The notes: generated by a model from the sequence alone, not told the origin. DNA of 64,000 bases from UBA668 sp040081465 (GCA_040081465.1 JBEBGL010000001.1:248001-312000), one strand, 5' to 3'. Positions 1 through 8,748 are shown, counted from the stretch's first letter. A program made the numbers and translations.

Positions 1-1
1 C

Positions 2-1279
2 AAGGCGGCACTTCACGACAATCCGCTTCCGCTATGGAAGCGCGCCGAGGTGCTCGATAACGCGGCCGTCAGACTCACCGAGCGCCGCGAAGAGTTTGCG
101 CAGATCATCGCCAAGGAAGCTGCCAAACCAATCAAGACCGCACGCGTCGAAGCCGAACGCGCTGCTGGCACTTTCCGATTCGCCGCCGCGGAAGCCCGCA
201 AACTGAGCGGCGAGATGATTCCACTGGATGCGATTCCGTCAGGGGAAGGCAAGCTTGGCTTCACGTTGCGCGTGCCGATTGGCGTCGTCGGAGCCATCGC
301 TCCCTTCAACTTTCCGCTGAACCTGGTGGTGCACAAGGTCGGCCCGGCCATCGCTGCCGGGTGCCCGGTTGTGTTGAAGCCGGCGAGCCAGACTCCGTTC
401 AGCAGCATCACGTTGGCGAAGATGCTGATCGAGGAATGCGGCCTTCCGGAGGGTTACCTGCAGGTGGTCACTGGTGGTGGCAGCACCGTGGGCAATGCGA
501 TCGTGGATCACCCCGACATTGCGCTCATTACTTTCACTGGTTCCCCGGAAGTTGGCTGGGCAATTCGGGCACGGGCGCCACGTAAGCGCGTCGGCCTCGA
601 GCTTGGCAACAACGCGCCGTGCATCATCGAAGCCGATGGCGATTGGAAGACCGCTGCGGCGAAGATCAAGGTGGCAGGTTTTAGTCACGCTGGCCAGAGC
701 TGCATATCTACACAGCGCGTGCTCGTACAACGTTCCATTTGCGATCAGTTCACTGCCGCGCTTGTGGAACACGTCAACGCACTCGTGGTGGGCGATCCAC
801 TCGACGAAGCCACCGACGTTTCGGCGCTCATCTCCGAAAAGGAACGTGACCGCGTTGCTGGTTGGGTCGACGAGGCTCGTGATGCCGGTGCGACCATCGC
901 AACAGGCGGCTCGCTTACCAACGACGGCGTGCTGCGCCCCACCGTGATCGCCAATGCAACTCCCGACCTCAAGGTGTGCGCTCTCGAGGTGTTCGGCCCG
1001 GTAGTCACGGTGACCGCTTACGACACGCTCGACGAAGCAATCGCTCTCGCCAACGACACCAAGTTCGGTTTGCAGGCCTCGATCTACACGTGCGACATCG
1101 ATAAGGCGCTGAAGGCAGTTCGCTCGCTCGACTTCGGTGGGGTGTTAGTCAACGAGGTGCCAACTTGGCGTGCTGATCAGCAGCCGTACGGAGGCCTGCG
1201 TGACAGCGGCAACACACGCGAAGGGCCAGCCTTCACCATCAAGGAAATGACCGAGATTCGGATGGTCATTCTCGGTTGA
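2..1279 (+). CDS. Aldehyde dehydrogenase family protein, 5' end cut by window edge
   Basis: NAD(P)-dependent oxidation of an aldehyde to an acid; the substrate cannot be read from the sequence. The frame is open from base 2, so the N-terminus lies outside the window; the GTG at 50 is internal. The family's Rossmann region (PFNFPLN), the ELGNN segment (usual ELGGN) and the catalytic cysteine in GQSC (Cys codon 701-703) are all visible, followed by the C-terminal EVFGPV and PYGGLRDSG motifs. About 425 residues remain of a usual 470-490. The C-terminus resembles lactaldehyde, phosphonoacetaldehyde or non-phosphorylating glyceraldehyde-3-phosphate dehydrogenases, but I cannot choose among them. 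The stop codon lies in a 17-bp tandem duplication. It converges with the next gene. Confidence 0.9.
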   Translation, partial: KAALHDNPLPLWKRAEVLDNAAVRLTERREEFAQIIAKEAAKPIKTARVEAERAAGTFRFAAAEARKLSGEMIPLDAIPSGEGKLGFTLRVPIGVVGAIAPFNFPLNLVVHKVGPAIAAGCPVVLKPASQTPFSSITLAKMLIEECGLPEGYLQVVTGGGSTVGNAIVDHPDIALITFTGSPEVGWAIRARAPRKRVGLELGNNAPCIIEADGDWKTAAAKIKVAGFSHAGQSCISTQRVLVQRSICDQFTAALVEHVNALVVGDPLDEATDVSALISEKERDRVAGWVDEARDAGATIATGGSLTNDGVLRPTVIANATPDLKVCALEVFGPVVTVTAYDTLDEAIALANDTKFGLQASIYTCDIDKALKAVRSLDFGGVLVNEVPTWRADQQPYGGLRDSGNTREGPAFTIKEMTEIRMVILG

Positions 1280-1296
1280 TGGTCATTCTCGGTTGA
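1261..1296. repeat. 17-bp tandem duplication over the stop codon
   Basis: The unit TGGTCATTCTCGGTTGA occurs twice in succession (1263-1279 and 1280-1296), and the period-17 match extends two bases upstream. The first copy ends with the stop codon of the aldehyde dehydrogenase gene; the second is non-coding. It looks like a recent slippage duplication and does not alter the protein. Confidence 0.9.
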
Positions 1297-1300
1297 GCCA

Positions 1301-2761
1301 CTACCAGTCGGTTGGGCGATAGTCCTTCAGGAACTGGCCCCAAACATGAGTACCCGAGTTGATTCCACTCACTATTGGATCGACGATGCGGGCCGCGCCG
1401 TCGACGATGTCGAGTGGGGGATGGAAGCGATGCTCGGCGCGCTTGCGCTGCGCGACCTCGAACGGATCCTCGTCGCTAACCCAGCCGGTATCCACGCTGT
1501 TCATGTGGATTCCGCTGTGGTGATAGTCGGCGGCCGACGTACGAGTCATCATGTTGAGCGCGGCTTTGGCCATGTTGGTGTGTGGATGCCGAGTGGTTTT
1601 CATCTTGCGATAGAACTGGCCCTCGACTGCAGAGACGTTGACGATGTGCTTATCGCGGGTGGGTGTGCGCAACATCAGTTGCTTCAAGCGAGCGTTCAAC
1701 ACGAATGGCGCGACGGCGTTGACCAATTGAGTTTCCAGCAGCTCGACTGACGAGACCTCCGCCAAGGTAAGCCGCCACGAGTTGCGCCCGCGCAGATCGA
1801 CCTGCTGTAGGTCTTGGTCGAGTCGCCCCTCCGGAAACAGGTGATGGGCGGGACTGAACTCATCGGCGAGTAATGGCAACTGCGACAACTCGGCCGAGTG
1901 GGTGAGACCTGCGAGTCGGTTCTGGACCACCACTGGCAACGCAGTCTGCGACTCGGTCTCCGCCGCCATCATGTGGCGATAGAACTCGGGCGGCCGACGC
2001 ACGGTTTGGCAGGCGTTGTTGATGATGAAGTCGAGTTGCGTGCGTGTCGTCAGCAGGTGTTCACAGAACGCTTCAACACTGGGCGTGTGTCGCAAATCGA
2101 GCCCGAAGATCTCGAGTCGATCGCCCCAATCTTCGAAGTCTGCTTCGGCGGCGTAACGGGACGCCGAGTCGCGCGGAAATCGAGTCGTCACGATCAGTTG
2201 TGCACCGGCGCGCAGAAGCTTCAGACCAGCCTGATAACCGATCTTGACCCTGCCTCCGGTCAGCAATGCGACACGGCCGCTCAGGTCGGCGGTCTCGGTG
2301 CGTTTGACCTCGTTGTAGTCACCGCATGCCTGGCACATCTGGTCGTAGAACGGATGCACAGACACGTACTTCTGTTTGCAGACGTAGCAATGCAGCGGTT
2401 GCTCGACAGTGCGGTCGTGTTCGCCGGAGCCGAGCTCGGCGCGGGCAGGAAACACGTTGGGTGACACGTACACGTCCTTGGCGCGGAGCGTGCGAATCAC
2501 AGTCTGATTACGTACTTCTTCGTCGCGACTCACTCGCGTCGAGCGATCATGCTTCAACTTCTGCTTTGCCCGCTGACGGCGTACTTCGATATCGGGCTGG
2601 AAGACTGCACCAGCAGCAGTGAGTAGAGCGGTCCGTTCTTCGAGTGGCAGCGCCTGCAACAAGTCGCGGTCGGCGATGATCGTCTCGAGCGTCTCGCGCA
2701 GTTGGCGTAGTCGTGCAGCGACGTCGTCACCGTGCGCGGTCTCGTGCGCTCGCGCGTCCAT
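1301..2761 (-). CDS. SDR-family protein with N-terminal zinc finger
   Basis: 486 residues. Residues 1-120 are helical and charged. A C-x2-C-x14-C-x2-C zinc-finger pattern follows (about residues 125, 128, 143, 146), then a short-chain dehydrogenase Rossmann domain with TGGRVKIG in place of the usual TGxxxGIG. The NVSA serine segment is present, but where SDR enzymes have YxxxK this protein has TNMAK, so the usual catalytic tyrosine position is Thr. Either another residue (a nearby YRKMK) does the job or the enzyme is atypical. The ATG at 2761 is preferred over the upstream frame because a TACATT -10 hexamer ends 7 nt before it and longer versions run through the divergent gene. The substrate is unknown. 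Confidence 0.82.
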   Translation of the reverse strand: MDARAHETAHGDDVAARLRQLRETLETIIADRDLLQALPLEERTALLTAAGAVFQPDIEVRRQRAKQKLKHDRSTRVSRDEEVRNQTVIRTLRAKDVYVSPNVFPARAELGSGEHDRTVEQPLHCYVCKQKYVSVHPFYDQMCQACGDYNEVKRTETADLSGRVALLTGGRVKIGYQAGLKLLRAGAQLIVTTRFPRDSASRYAAEADFEDWGDRLEIFGLDLRHTPSVEAFCEHLLTTRTQLDFIINNACQTVRRPPEFYRHMMAAETESQTALPVVVQNRLAGLTHSAELSQLPLLADEFSPAHHLFPEGRLDQDLQQVDLRGRNSWRLTLAEVSSVELLETQLVNAVAPFVLNARLKQLMLRTPTRDKHIVNVSAVEGQFYRKMKTTRHPHTNMAKAALNMMTRTSAADYHHSGIHMNSVDTGWVSDEDPFEVAQRKRAEHRFHPPLDIVDGAARIVDPIVSGINSGTHVWGQFLKDYRPTDW

Positions 2762-2768
2762 ACCGGCG

Positions 2769-2784
2769 AATGTACCGGTACGTT
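2769..2784. promoter_or_regulatory. Back-to-back leaderless -10 elements (SDR / SirB1-like genes)
   Basis: On the minus strand TACATT (2774-2769) is followed after 7 nt by the ATG at 2761. On the plus strand TACGTT (2779-2784) is followed after 7 nt by the ATG at 2792. Only four bases (CCGG) separate the hexamers, and together they form the palindrome GTACCGGTAC (2772-2781). RNA polymerase could probably serve only one direction at a time; that is inference. Confidence 0.6.
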
Positions 2785-2791
2785 CACCCTC

Positions 2792-3451
2792 ATGGACCAT
2801 GCCGGGCGCTTCGTGGAACTGGTCAATCAGCCAGTACCGCAGGCCCATCTCGACTTGATGGCGGCTCTAATTGGTGCGTCCTTCGAGCCGACCGACGTGG
2901 ACAGCGTTCTGCTCGCGCTCGACCAGTTAGCCGCGGAGTGTTCGCCGACGTTCGACTCGATTCTCGCAACGTTGTTCGAATCTGGCCGGCTACGCGGCAA
3001 CAGTTCCGACTACGGCGACCCGCGTAACTCGTATCTGCACAGGGTCATCGAGCGAGGAATAGGAATTCCAATCACACTCAGCGTGTGTGCCATCGAGGTC
3101 GGACGCCGCTTGGGGGTGCCAATCGCCGGCGTCGGGCTGCCTGGGCACTTCCTCGTTGTTTGCGAGGGCGTGTACGCCGACCCGTTTCATGGCGGCGAAA
3201 GGTATACGCCCGACGAACTCGAGCCAGCGTGGCGACGAATCACCGGAATGGCCACGGGGCTCGATCGGCGCCTCGTGCAACCAACGCATACTCGATCGAT
3301 CTTGTTGCGCATGCTCAATAACCTGAAGAACACGATGGTGGCTATCGACGAACCCCTGCAGTTGCAGGTACTCGCCAGGTTGCGAGCGGCGTTTCCCGAA
3401 CTGGCCAGCGAGCAGAGCGAACACGCTCGTTGGCTGCGACACTGGAACTGA
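2792..3451 (+). CDS. SirB1-like transglutaminase-core family protein
   Basis: 219 residues. The central part (SYLHRVIERGIGIPITLSV, then RRLGVPIAGVGLPGHFLV) matches the SirB1/transglutaminase-like core 2 family, whose biochemical role is poorly defined. The family's N-terminal helical region is present and the C-terminus (LRMLNNLKN) is typical. The ATG at 2792 is chosen because a TACGTT hexamer ends 7 nt upstream; an in-frame upstream start at 2732 would overlap the divergent SDR gene. Its stop overlaps the next start as TGATG, so the downstream esterase is probably translationally coupled. Confidence 0.8.
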   Translation: MDHAGRFVELVNQPVPQAHLDLMAALIGASFEPTDVDSVLLALDQLAAECSPTFDSILATLFESGRLRGNSSDYGDPRNSYLHRVIERGIGIPITLSVCAIEVGRRLGVPIAGVGLPGHFLVVCEGVYADPFHGGERYTPDELEPAWRRITGMATGLDRRLVQPTHTRSILLRMLNNLKNTMVAIDEPLQLQVLARLRAAFPELASEQSEHARWLRHWN

Positions 3452-4509
3452 TGACGCAACTCACTGCTGGCCACCCAATCGAGAAACCGCACTTTCCGGT
3501 TGGTCGTCGCACCATTCTGCTGACGGACAAGTCCCGTGCAGTCAGCGACAACCCGAACAGCGGCGGTCGACTACTTGGCGTCGACATTTGGTATCCGGCA
3601 GTTGCCAGCGCGACCAAGCGCAGCATCTACGAACTGCTGCCGGGCATCGCGTACGAGGCCGCACATGCGCAACACGAGCCGGCAGCGCGCGCCGGCGAGT
3701 TTCCACTCGTTCTGTTCTCGCACGGCCGCACTGGAATGCGCATCTCTTATGCGTTCCTTTGCGAGGCACTCGCGGCGCGCGGGGCGATTGTTGTTTCGGC
3801 CGACCATCCAGGCGATGTACTTGTGGATTGGCTGCTTGGCAATAACGACGACGACCGCACCAACGAAGTCAACCGCGTGGCCGACGCGCACTTCCTGTTA
3901 CACGAAATGCTGAACGGAAGTCCCGCGGTGCCCGTCGACATTCTGAATGCGATCGACCACGAGCGCATTGCGCTCGCTGGCCACTCTTACGGCGCGTACA
4001 CAGCCTTCGCGACAGTCGCCGGCAGCAGGGGAGTGGCGGCGCACGACCGTGTACGCGCCGTTGTAGGGCTGCAGCCATACACGCGCACGATGAGCGACGG
4101 TCTGCTCGGCCGCATTGCGCTGCCAACCCTGATGGTTGTCTCGCTGCAGGATCGCACCACGCCGCCGGAAGTCGATGCCGAGCGCCCCTGGGCTTTGCTG
4201 CGCGGTCACCCGACGTGGCGGCTCGACCTTGAGGGCGCTGGGCACCATGCGAGCAGCGACATCGCGTTGTATGCCGAACTCGTCGCGCACGTACCCGACG
4301 TTCCCGACAGGGTGCGCGAGTACCTCGAGTTCACTTCCAGCAGTTCTGAACCAGCAGGGGGCAGATCGTGGCGCGAGCTGTTAGCAACTCAGATTGAAAC
4401 GATCTGGGCGTTCCTGCAGATTGCGCTGGATATCGATACCGAGACGGGGCACGCCGAAGCCGAGCGACTCGACACCCTGCCTGGCGTGACGCTGCGTCGC
4501 CGCAGTTAA
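3451..4509 (+). CDS. Alpha/beta hydrolase (PAF-acetylhydrolase/dienelactone hydrolase-like)
   Basis: 352 residues of alpha/beta-hydrolase fold. GHSYG is the nucleophile elbow (GxSxG), SLQDRTTPP supplies a likely acid Asp and GAGHH the likely catalytic His. The FSHGRTG segment resembles the oxyanion-loop region of platelet-activating-factor acetylhydrolase-like and dienelactone hydrolase-like proteins. There is no signal peptide, so it is probably cytoplasmic. The ATG at 3451 shares its A with the preceding TGA stop, giving coupled translation with the SirB1-like gene. Substrate unknown; an esterase or lipase role is inferred. Confidence 0.8.
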   Translation: MTQLTAGHPIEKPHFPVGRRTILLTDKSRAVSDNPNSGGRLLGVDIWYPAVASATKRSIYELLPGIAYEAAHAQHEPAARAGEFPLVLFSHGRTGMRISYAFLCEALAARGAIVVSADHPGDVLVDWLLGNNDDDRTNEVNRVADAHFLLHEMLNGSPAVPVDILNAIDHERIALAGHSYGAYTAFATVAGSRGVAAHDRVRAVVGLQPYTRTMSDGLLGRIALPTLMVVSLQDRTTPPEVDAERPWALLRGHPTWRLDLEGAGHHASSDIALYAELVAHVPDVPDRVREYLEFTSSSSEPAGGRSWRELLATQIETIWAFLQIALDIDTETGHAEAERLDTLPGVTLRRRS

Positions 4510-4538
4510 ACGTGACTACGACACGACTACGAACGCGA

Positions 4539-5576
4539 CTACAAGGCGACGAGCGTCGCGAGCACATCGCTGGCCGCGAGACCTCGATCGTCGAACACCG
4601 ACGAATGGCTGACTGGACCACCGCTCATCGCCGCAGCGGCCACACCGATCGCCGCTTGCAGGTCGCGAATGTTGCGCGGTGGCGGGAAGTATTCGTCTTC
4701 GTCGGTAACGCGCTCGTGGAAGACACCCTCGCGTGGAGAGATGCGAGCGATGATCGCGTCGACTAGTTCTTCCGGCGCGGACGCACCAGCCGTGACGCCG
4801 ACGGTGCCGGAAAGGTCGTCGGGCAACTCCTCGGCACCATTGACGCGGTACACGCGCGGGCAGCCTGCTTCCATCGCCAACTTCTCGAGCGCGCGTGTGT
4901 TTGAAGAGTTCGCCGAGCCGATCACCACGATCGCATCACAACGCGGTGCCATTGCCATCAGCGCTGATTGCCGATTGGTAGTCGCGAAGCACAAGTCGCT
5001 GCGACCGGGTGACCACACGTTGGGGTAGCGCTCGCGCACGGCAACCGCGACACCCTCCCAATCACGATGCGAAAGCGTCGTCTGTGCCAACAACGCGACC
5101 GGTTCGGTGAACGCCGGCAGCGCCAACACTTCCGCGACACTTTCGACTCGACTCATCGCGTGTGGTGCCACGGCGATAGTGCCGACCGCTTCCTCGTGGC
5201 CCTCATGGCCGACGTACACGATGTGATACCCCTTGCCAGCGCGCACCTTTACCTCGTGGTGCACTTTGGTTACGAGCGGGCACACCGAGTCGACGACATA
5301 GCTGCCGCGGGCACGAGCTGCGACAACTACATCGGGTGCCGAGCCGTGAGCCGACAGCATGATCGGGCAACCCGGGGGGACATCGGCGATGTCGTCGACG
5401 AAGATGACTCCCTGCGCCTCAAAGCGCTGCACCACTATCTTGTTGTGCACGATCTCGTGGTAGCAGTAGACCGGCGGGTCGAAGGTGCGCACCATCCATG
5501 CGAGCGCCTTGATCGCCATCTCGACGCCTGCGCAGAACCCTCTTGGCTCGGCGAGCAGCACGCGATCGACGTTCAC
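4539..5576 (-). CDS. ispH: 4-hydroxy-3-methylbut-2-enyl diphosphate reductase (IspH/LytB)
   Basis: Last enzyme of the methylerythritol phosphate pathway: it reduces HMBPP to IPP and DMAPP with a [4Fe-4S] cluster. The three cluster cysteines are visible in RGFCAGV, DSVCPLV and SDLCFATTN, and the conserved histidines in HEIVHNK, SAHGS and GHEGHEE. The length, 345 residues, is normal. The GTG at 5576 (MNVDRVLLAEPRGF) is chosen because TAGCGT ends 8 nt upstream and because the open frame beyond it only mirrors the divergent DUF512 gene. Confidence 0.95.
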   Translation of the reverse strand: MNVDRVLLAEPRGFCAGVEMAIKALAWMVRTFDPPVYCYHEIVHNKIVVQRFEAQGVIFVDDIADVPPGCPIMLSAHGSAPDVVVAARARGSYVVDSVCPLVTKVHHEVKVRAGKGYHIVYVGHEGHEEAVGTIAVAPHAMSRVESVAEVLALPAFTEPVALLAQTTLSHRDWEGVAVAVRERYPNVWSPGRSDLCFATTNRQSALMAMAPRCDAIVVIGSANSSNTRALEKLAMEAGCPRVYRVNGAEELPDDLSGTVGVTAGASAPEELVDAIIARISPREGVFHERVTDEDEYFPPPRNIRDLQAAIGVAAAAMSGGPVSHSSVFDDRGLAASDVLATLVAL

Positions 5577-5584
5577 ACCAAGGA

Positions 5585-5610
5585 ACGCTAGCGGCGCACC
5601 CAGGTAGCCT
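5585..5610. promoter_or_regulatory. Divergent leaderless promoter pair (ispH / DUF512 gene)
   Basis: Minus-strand TAGCGT (5590-5585) lies 8 nt before the ispH GTG. Plus-strand TAGCCT (5605-5610) lies 8 nt before the ATG at 5619. Fourteen bases separate the hexamers (centres 20 bp apart). Neither start has a Shine-Dalgarno sequence. Confidence 0.55.
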
Positions 5611-5618
5611 GAGATGCC

Positions 5619-7028
5619 ATGTCTTTGCCCGTCGTTGTCGCTATCGCGCCTGGGTCCGCCGCCGAACGGGCCGGGGTTGCTATTGGCGACTCCGTGGTCA
5701 CGATCAACGGTAAGGCCCCACGCGACGTCATCGAGTGGCGCTATGCCGCTGACGAAGCCGATCTTTCGCTGGAAGTGCTGCGCGGTGGGCTGGAACTGAC
5801 GCTGGAGGTGGCCAAGCGAGCGGGCGAACCGCTGGGCGCCGAGGTATCGAGCGCTGTGTTCGACCGAGTGCGCACGTGCGATAACCACTGCGAGTTCTGC
5901 TTCATCTACCAATTGCCTAAGGGGCTGCGGAAGAGCCTGTACCTCAAGGACGACGACTACCGACTGAGCTTCCTGTACGGCAACTTCACAACACTGACTC
6001 GCTTCACAGAGGCCGATCTTGAACGAGTCGTCACCGAACGACTCTCGCCGTTGCATGTCAGCATTCACGCCACCGACCCCGATGTGCGCAGCCGGATGCT
6101 GAAGAACCCACGCGGCGCGATGAGCCTGCGTTGGTTGCGAGCACTGCTCGATCACGACATCACTGTGCGCGGACAGGTCGTGCTGTGTCCCGGCGTCAAC
6201 GACGGTCTTGTCTTCGCTCGCACGATGGCAGGCGTTCTCGACGAATATCCCGAGCTCGAGTCGGTCGCAGTAGTGCCACTGGGGCTTAGCCGCTTCAACA
6301 ATGAAGCATCAATGCGCGAGCACACCGTCGGGGAAGCGCAAGCAATCGTCGACACAATCGAGGCGTGGCAGCAAGTGTTCTTGCGCGCGATCGGGCGACG
6401 GATGGTTTTCGCAGCTGACGAGTATTACCTGATGGCCGGTCGCCCCTTTCCGGAAGCCGACGCATACGAGGGCTTCTCGATGCATGAAGACGGCATCGGC
6501 ATGGCGCGCACGTTCGAGCTCGAGTTCAACGGTGCGGTTGCATCGGCAACCGGTGTGCAAAGTGGATTCTTCGCCGCTGTCGATGGCGCGCCGGCGAGTG
6601 GCTATCGCGCACCGCGTAACCCTGCGGGGGACACTGGGTTACGCGCGCAGGAAAGCACGCCGGTTCGCATCGGCAGGCGCGACGCCGCCCCGATTGCGAT
6701 CCTCACTGGCGAGTTCGGCGCACGCATCATCGAACCATTGGTGCGCACGCTTGGCCGCGACGATGTGCGCGTCGTGCCGGTACCGAACGACTTCTTCGGT
6801 GGCAACACCGCGGTCACCGGTCTGATGGTTGGCGCCGACGTTGCCCGCACGCTCAAGGCGCAGCCTGCTGGCCATCGTTATCTGTTGCCCGATGTCTGTC
6901 TTAGCGAGGGCCGCTTCCTCGATGGAACGACGGTGCTCGACTTGCCACACGTCGTCGAGGTCGTGCCAACCGACGGCATCTCACTTCGCCAAGCGCTCGG
7001 CGCCCGCTCGTTGGAGTCCGTCTCATGA
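5619..7028 (+). CDS. DUF512 family protein: PDZ-like domain plus radical-SAM-type cluster motif
   Basis: 469 residues. Residues 1-70 form a PDZ-like domain (APGSAAERAGVAIGD), then CDNHCEFCF gives a CxxxCxxC radical-SAM-type cluster motif at Cys 87, 91 and 94. The DUF512 C-terminal region follows (ILTGEFG, VPNDFFGGNTAVTGLM, LPDVCLSEG). Members are annotated as Fe-S oxidoreductases of unknown substrate and often lie next to der, as here. The ATG at 5619 fits a TAGCCT -10 8 nt upstream better than the ATG at 5614. Its stop overlaps the der start as ATGA. Confidence 0.88.
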   Translation: MSLPVVVAIAPGSAAERAGVAIGDSVVTINGKAPRDVIEWRYAADEADLSLEVLRGGLELTLEVAKRAGEPLGAEVSSAVFDRVRTCDNHCEFCFIYQLPKGLRKSLYLKDDDYRLSFLYGNFTTLTRFTEADLERVVTERLSPLHVSIHATDPDVRSRMLKNPRGAMSLRWLRALLDHDITVRGQVVLCPGVNDGLVFARTMAGVLDEYPELESVAVVPLGLSRFNNEASMREHTVGEAQAIVDTIEAWQQVFLRAIGRRMVFAADEYYLMAGRPFPEADAYEGFSMHEDGIGMARTFELEFNGAVASATGVQSGFFAAVDGAPASGYRAPRNPAGDTGLRAQESTPVRIGRRDAAPIAILTGEFGARIIEPLVRTLGRDDVRVVPVPNDFFGGNTAVTGLMVGADVARTLKAQPAGHRYLLPDVCLSEGRFLDGTTVLDLPHVVEVVPTDGISLRQALGARSLESVS

Positions 7029-8365
7029 CATTGCCAACAGTCGTCATCGTCGGTCGCCCCAACGTCGGCAAGAGCACGCTGTTCAACCGCATTGTCGGCG
7101 AGCAAGTCGCGATTGTCGAAGACCGCCCCGGTGTTACGCGCGATCGCAACGAGACCGAAGCCGAGTGGCTGGGGCATCACTTCCTGCTGGTCGACACGGG
7201 CGGCTGGTTACCCGACGGTGGATCGGTGCTCGACGAGAAGGTCAGTCGCCAGGTCGAGGCCGCTGTCAAGACGGCCGACGTCGTGCTCTTCCTCGTCGAT
7301 GCCGCCGTCGGACTCACCGACGACGATCAATCACTGGCCAACTGGTTGCGCCGCATCACGGCCCCGGTGCTGATGGTCGCGAACAAAGCCGACAACGAAC
7401 GCCGCGAGAACGACCGCTGGGAGTTCATGTCTTTGGGTATCGGCGAGCCGATTCCAGTTAGTGCGCTGCACGGCCGCCGCGCTGGCGACCTGCTCGACGA
7501 AGTCGTCGCGTTATTGCCCGGCAGCGATCAGCCGACCGATGACGAACTGATAGTCGATGGTCCCGAGCCACTGTGGAATCCGAACGACGTCCCACCGCCG
7601 CGCGTTGCAATCGTTGGGCGTCCGAACGTCGGCAAGAGCACGCTGTTCAATCGATTGGTCGGTGAAGATCGCTCGGTTGTGCATGACATGGCTGGCACCA
7701 CGCGCGATGCCATCGACACGCTCGTGGACACGCCCGATGGCCCGATCGTGTTCGTGGATACCGCGGGCATGCGCCGCCGCAGTCGCATCGACGATTCGGC
7801 CGAGTACTACTCAATGGTGCGTGCGTTGCGAGCAATCGACGGCAGCGACATTGCGCTATTGGTGATCGACGCGACTGAGGGTGTGACCAATCAGGATCAG
7901 CGGCTCGCCGAGCGCGTCGATGCCGCTGGCTGCCCGATTGTCGTGATGCTGAATAAGTGGGAGCTCGTCGACGATGCCGAGCAACGGCTGAAGATTGCGG
8001 CCGAGGTCCAACGGCAGCTTTACTTCGTCGGTGACGCGCCAATCTTGAAGATCTCAGCGCTGACGGGCAAGGGCGTCAACAAGTTGCGACCAGTGCTGCA
8101 GAACGCGATCGAGCAGTATCACCGTCGGGTTCCGACCCGCGACGTCAATCGCGTGATCTCCGATGCTCAGCAGCGCCAACCTGCTGGCCACGGACTGAAG
8201 GTGATGTACGCGCTGCAGGGTGCCACCGATCCGCCGACGTTCACGCTGTTCGTCAACCGCGAATTGCCGGCCACGTACCTTCGCTACCTGGAGCGCAGTA
8301 TCCGTGAGGCGTTCGAGTTTGGTTCAACACCGATCAAACTGCGCGTGCGTAAGCGAAGCGAGTAA
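7025..8365 (+). CDS. der: Ribosome-assembly GTPase Der (EngA)
   Basis: Essential GTPase needed for 50S ribosomal subunit assembly. It has two GTPase domains, each with a GRPNVGKST P-loop, G3 motifs (DTGGW and DTAGM) and NKAD/NKWE G4 motifs, then a C-terminal KH-like domain (HRRVPT, PPTFTLFVN, RSIREAFEF). The length, 446 residues, is typical. The ATG overlaps the preceding stop as ATGA, so der is translationally coupled to the DUF512 gene. Confidence 0.97.
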   Translation: MTLPTVVIVGRPNVGKSTLFNRIVGEQVAIVEDRPGVTRDRNETEAEWLGHHFLLVDTGGWLPDGGSVLDEKVSRQVEAAVKTADVVLFLVDAAVGLTDDDQSLANWLRRITAPVLMVANKADNERRENDRWEFMSLGIGEPIPVSALHGRRAGDLLDEVVALLPGSDQPTDDELIVDGPEPLWNPNDVPPPRVAIVGRPNVGKSTLFNRLVGEDRSVVHDMAGTTRDAIDTLVDTPDGPIVFVDTAGMRRRSRIDDSAEYYSMVRALRAIDGSDIALLVIDATEGVTNQDQRLAERVDAAGCPIVVMLNKWELVDDAEQRLKIAAEVQRQLYFVGDAPILKISALTGKGVNKLRPVLQNAIEQYHRRVPTRDVNRVISDAQQRQPAGHGLKVMYALQGATDPPTFTLFVNRELPATYLRYLERSIREAFEFGSTPIKLRVRKRSE

Positions 8366-8370
8366 ACGTC

Positions 8371-8619
8371 GTGCCGTGGTGCGAGGAGTGCGCCAAGTAC
8401 TGGACGCCGTCTGCGATGAACGAGGACGGAACTTGTCCTGCGTGTGGACGTGAGGTCACGGCTCAGCAACCGATCACGGCAAAGAATCTGAACCTGCATC
8501 GCTTGGCGGCCGGCGAAGGTGGCAACGAAGAAGATATGAAGGCGCCGTGGCACTTCAAGCTGATGATGGTGATGCTTGGCGCATACCTTATTTACCGAGT
8601 CGTCTACCTCTTCATCTAG
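8371..8619 (+). CDS. Small zinc-ribbon membrane protein
   Basis: 82 residues. The N-terminus carries CEEC and CPAC pairs typical of a zinc ribbon; the C-terminus (FKLMMVMLGAYLIYRVVYLF) is one hydrophobic segment. Actinobacteria have several small proteins of this design with no assigned function. The GTG at 8371 lies 5 nt after the der stop, so it is probably cotranscribed with der. Confidence 0.7.
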   Translation: MPWCEECAKYWTPSAMNEDGTCPACGREVTAQQPITAKNLNLHRLAAGEGGNEEDMKAPWHFKLMMVMLGAYLIYRVVYLFI

Positions 8620-8651
8620 TCCGGTAGGCTCGCCGACGCATCACAACTAAA

Positions 8652-8726
8652 CGGGCTGTGGCGCAGCTTGGTTAGCGCGCTTGTCTGGGGGACAAGAGGC
8701 CGGGAGTTCAAATCTCCCCAGCCCGA
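8652..8726 (+). tRNA. tRNA-Pro (anticodon GGG)
   Basis: Folds as a complete cloverleaf: acceptor CGGGCTG/CAGCCCG, D stem GCGC/GCGC, anticodon stem CTTGT/ACAAG with loop CTGGGGG (anticodon GGG at 8687-8689), T stem GGGAG/CTCCC with loop TTCAAAT, discriminator A. CCA is not encoded. It reads CCC and CCU proline codons. Confidence 0.95.
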
Positions 8727-8748
8727 CAATTGATGGCCGAGGTAGATC

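Noticed and set aside
5577..6155. Long open frame extending ispH upstream to 538 codons
   Set aside because: It lies antisense to the DUF512 gene, has no IspH-like residues before 5576, and the -10 TAGCGT with GTG at 5576 explains the start.
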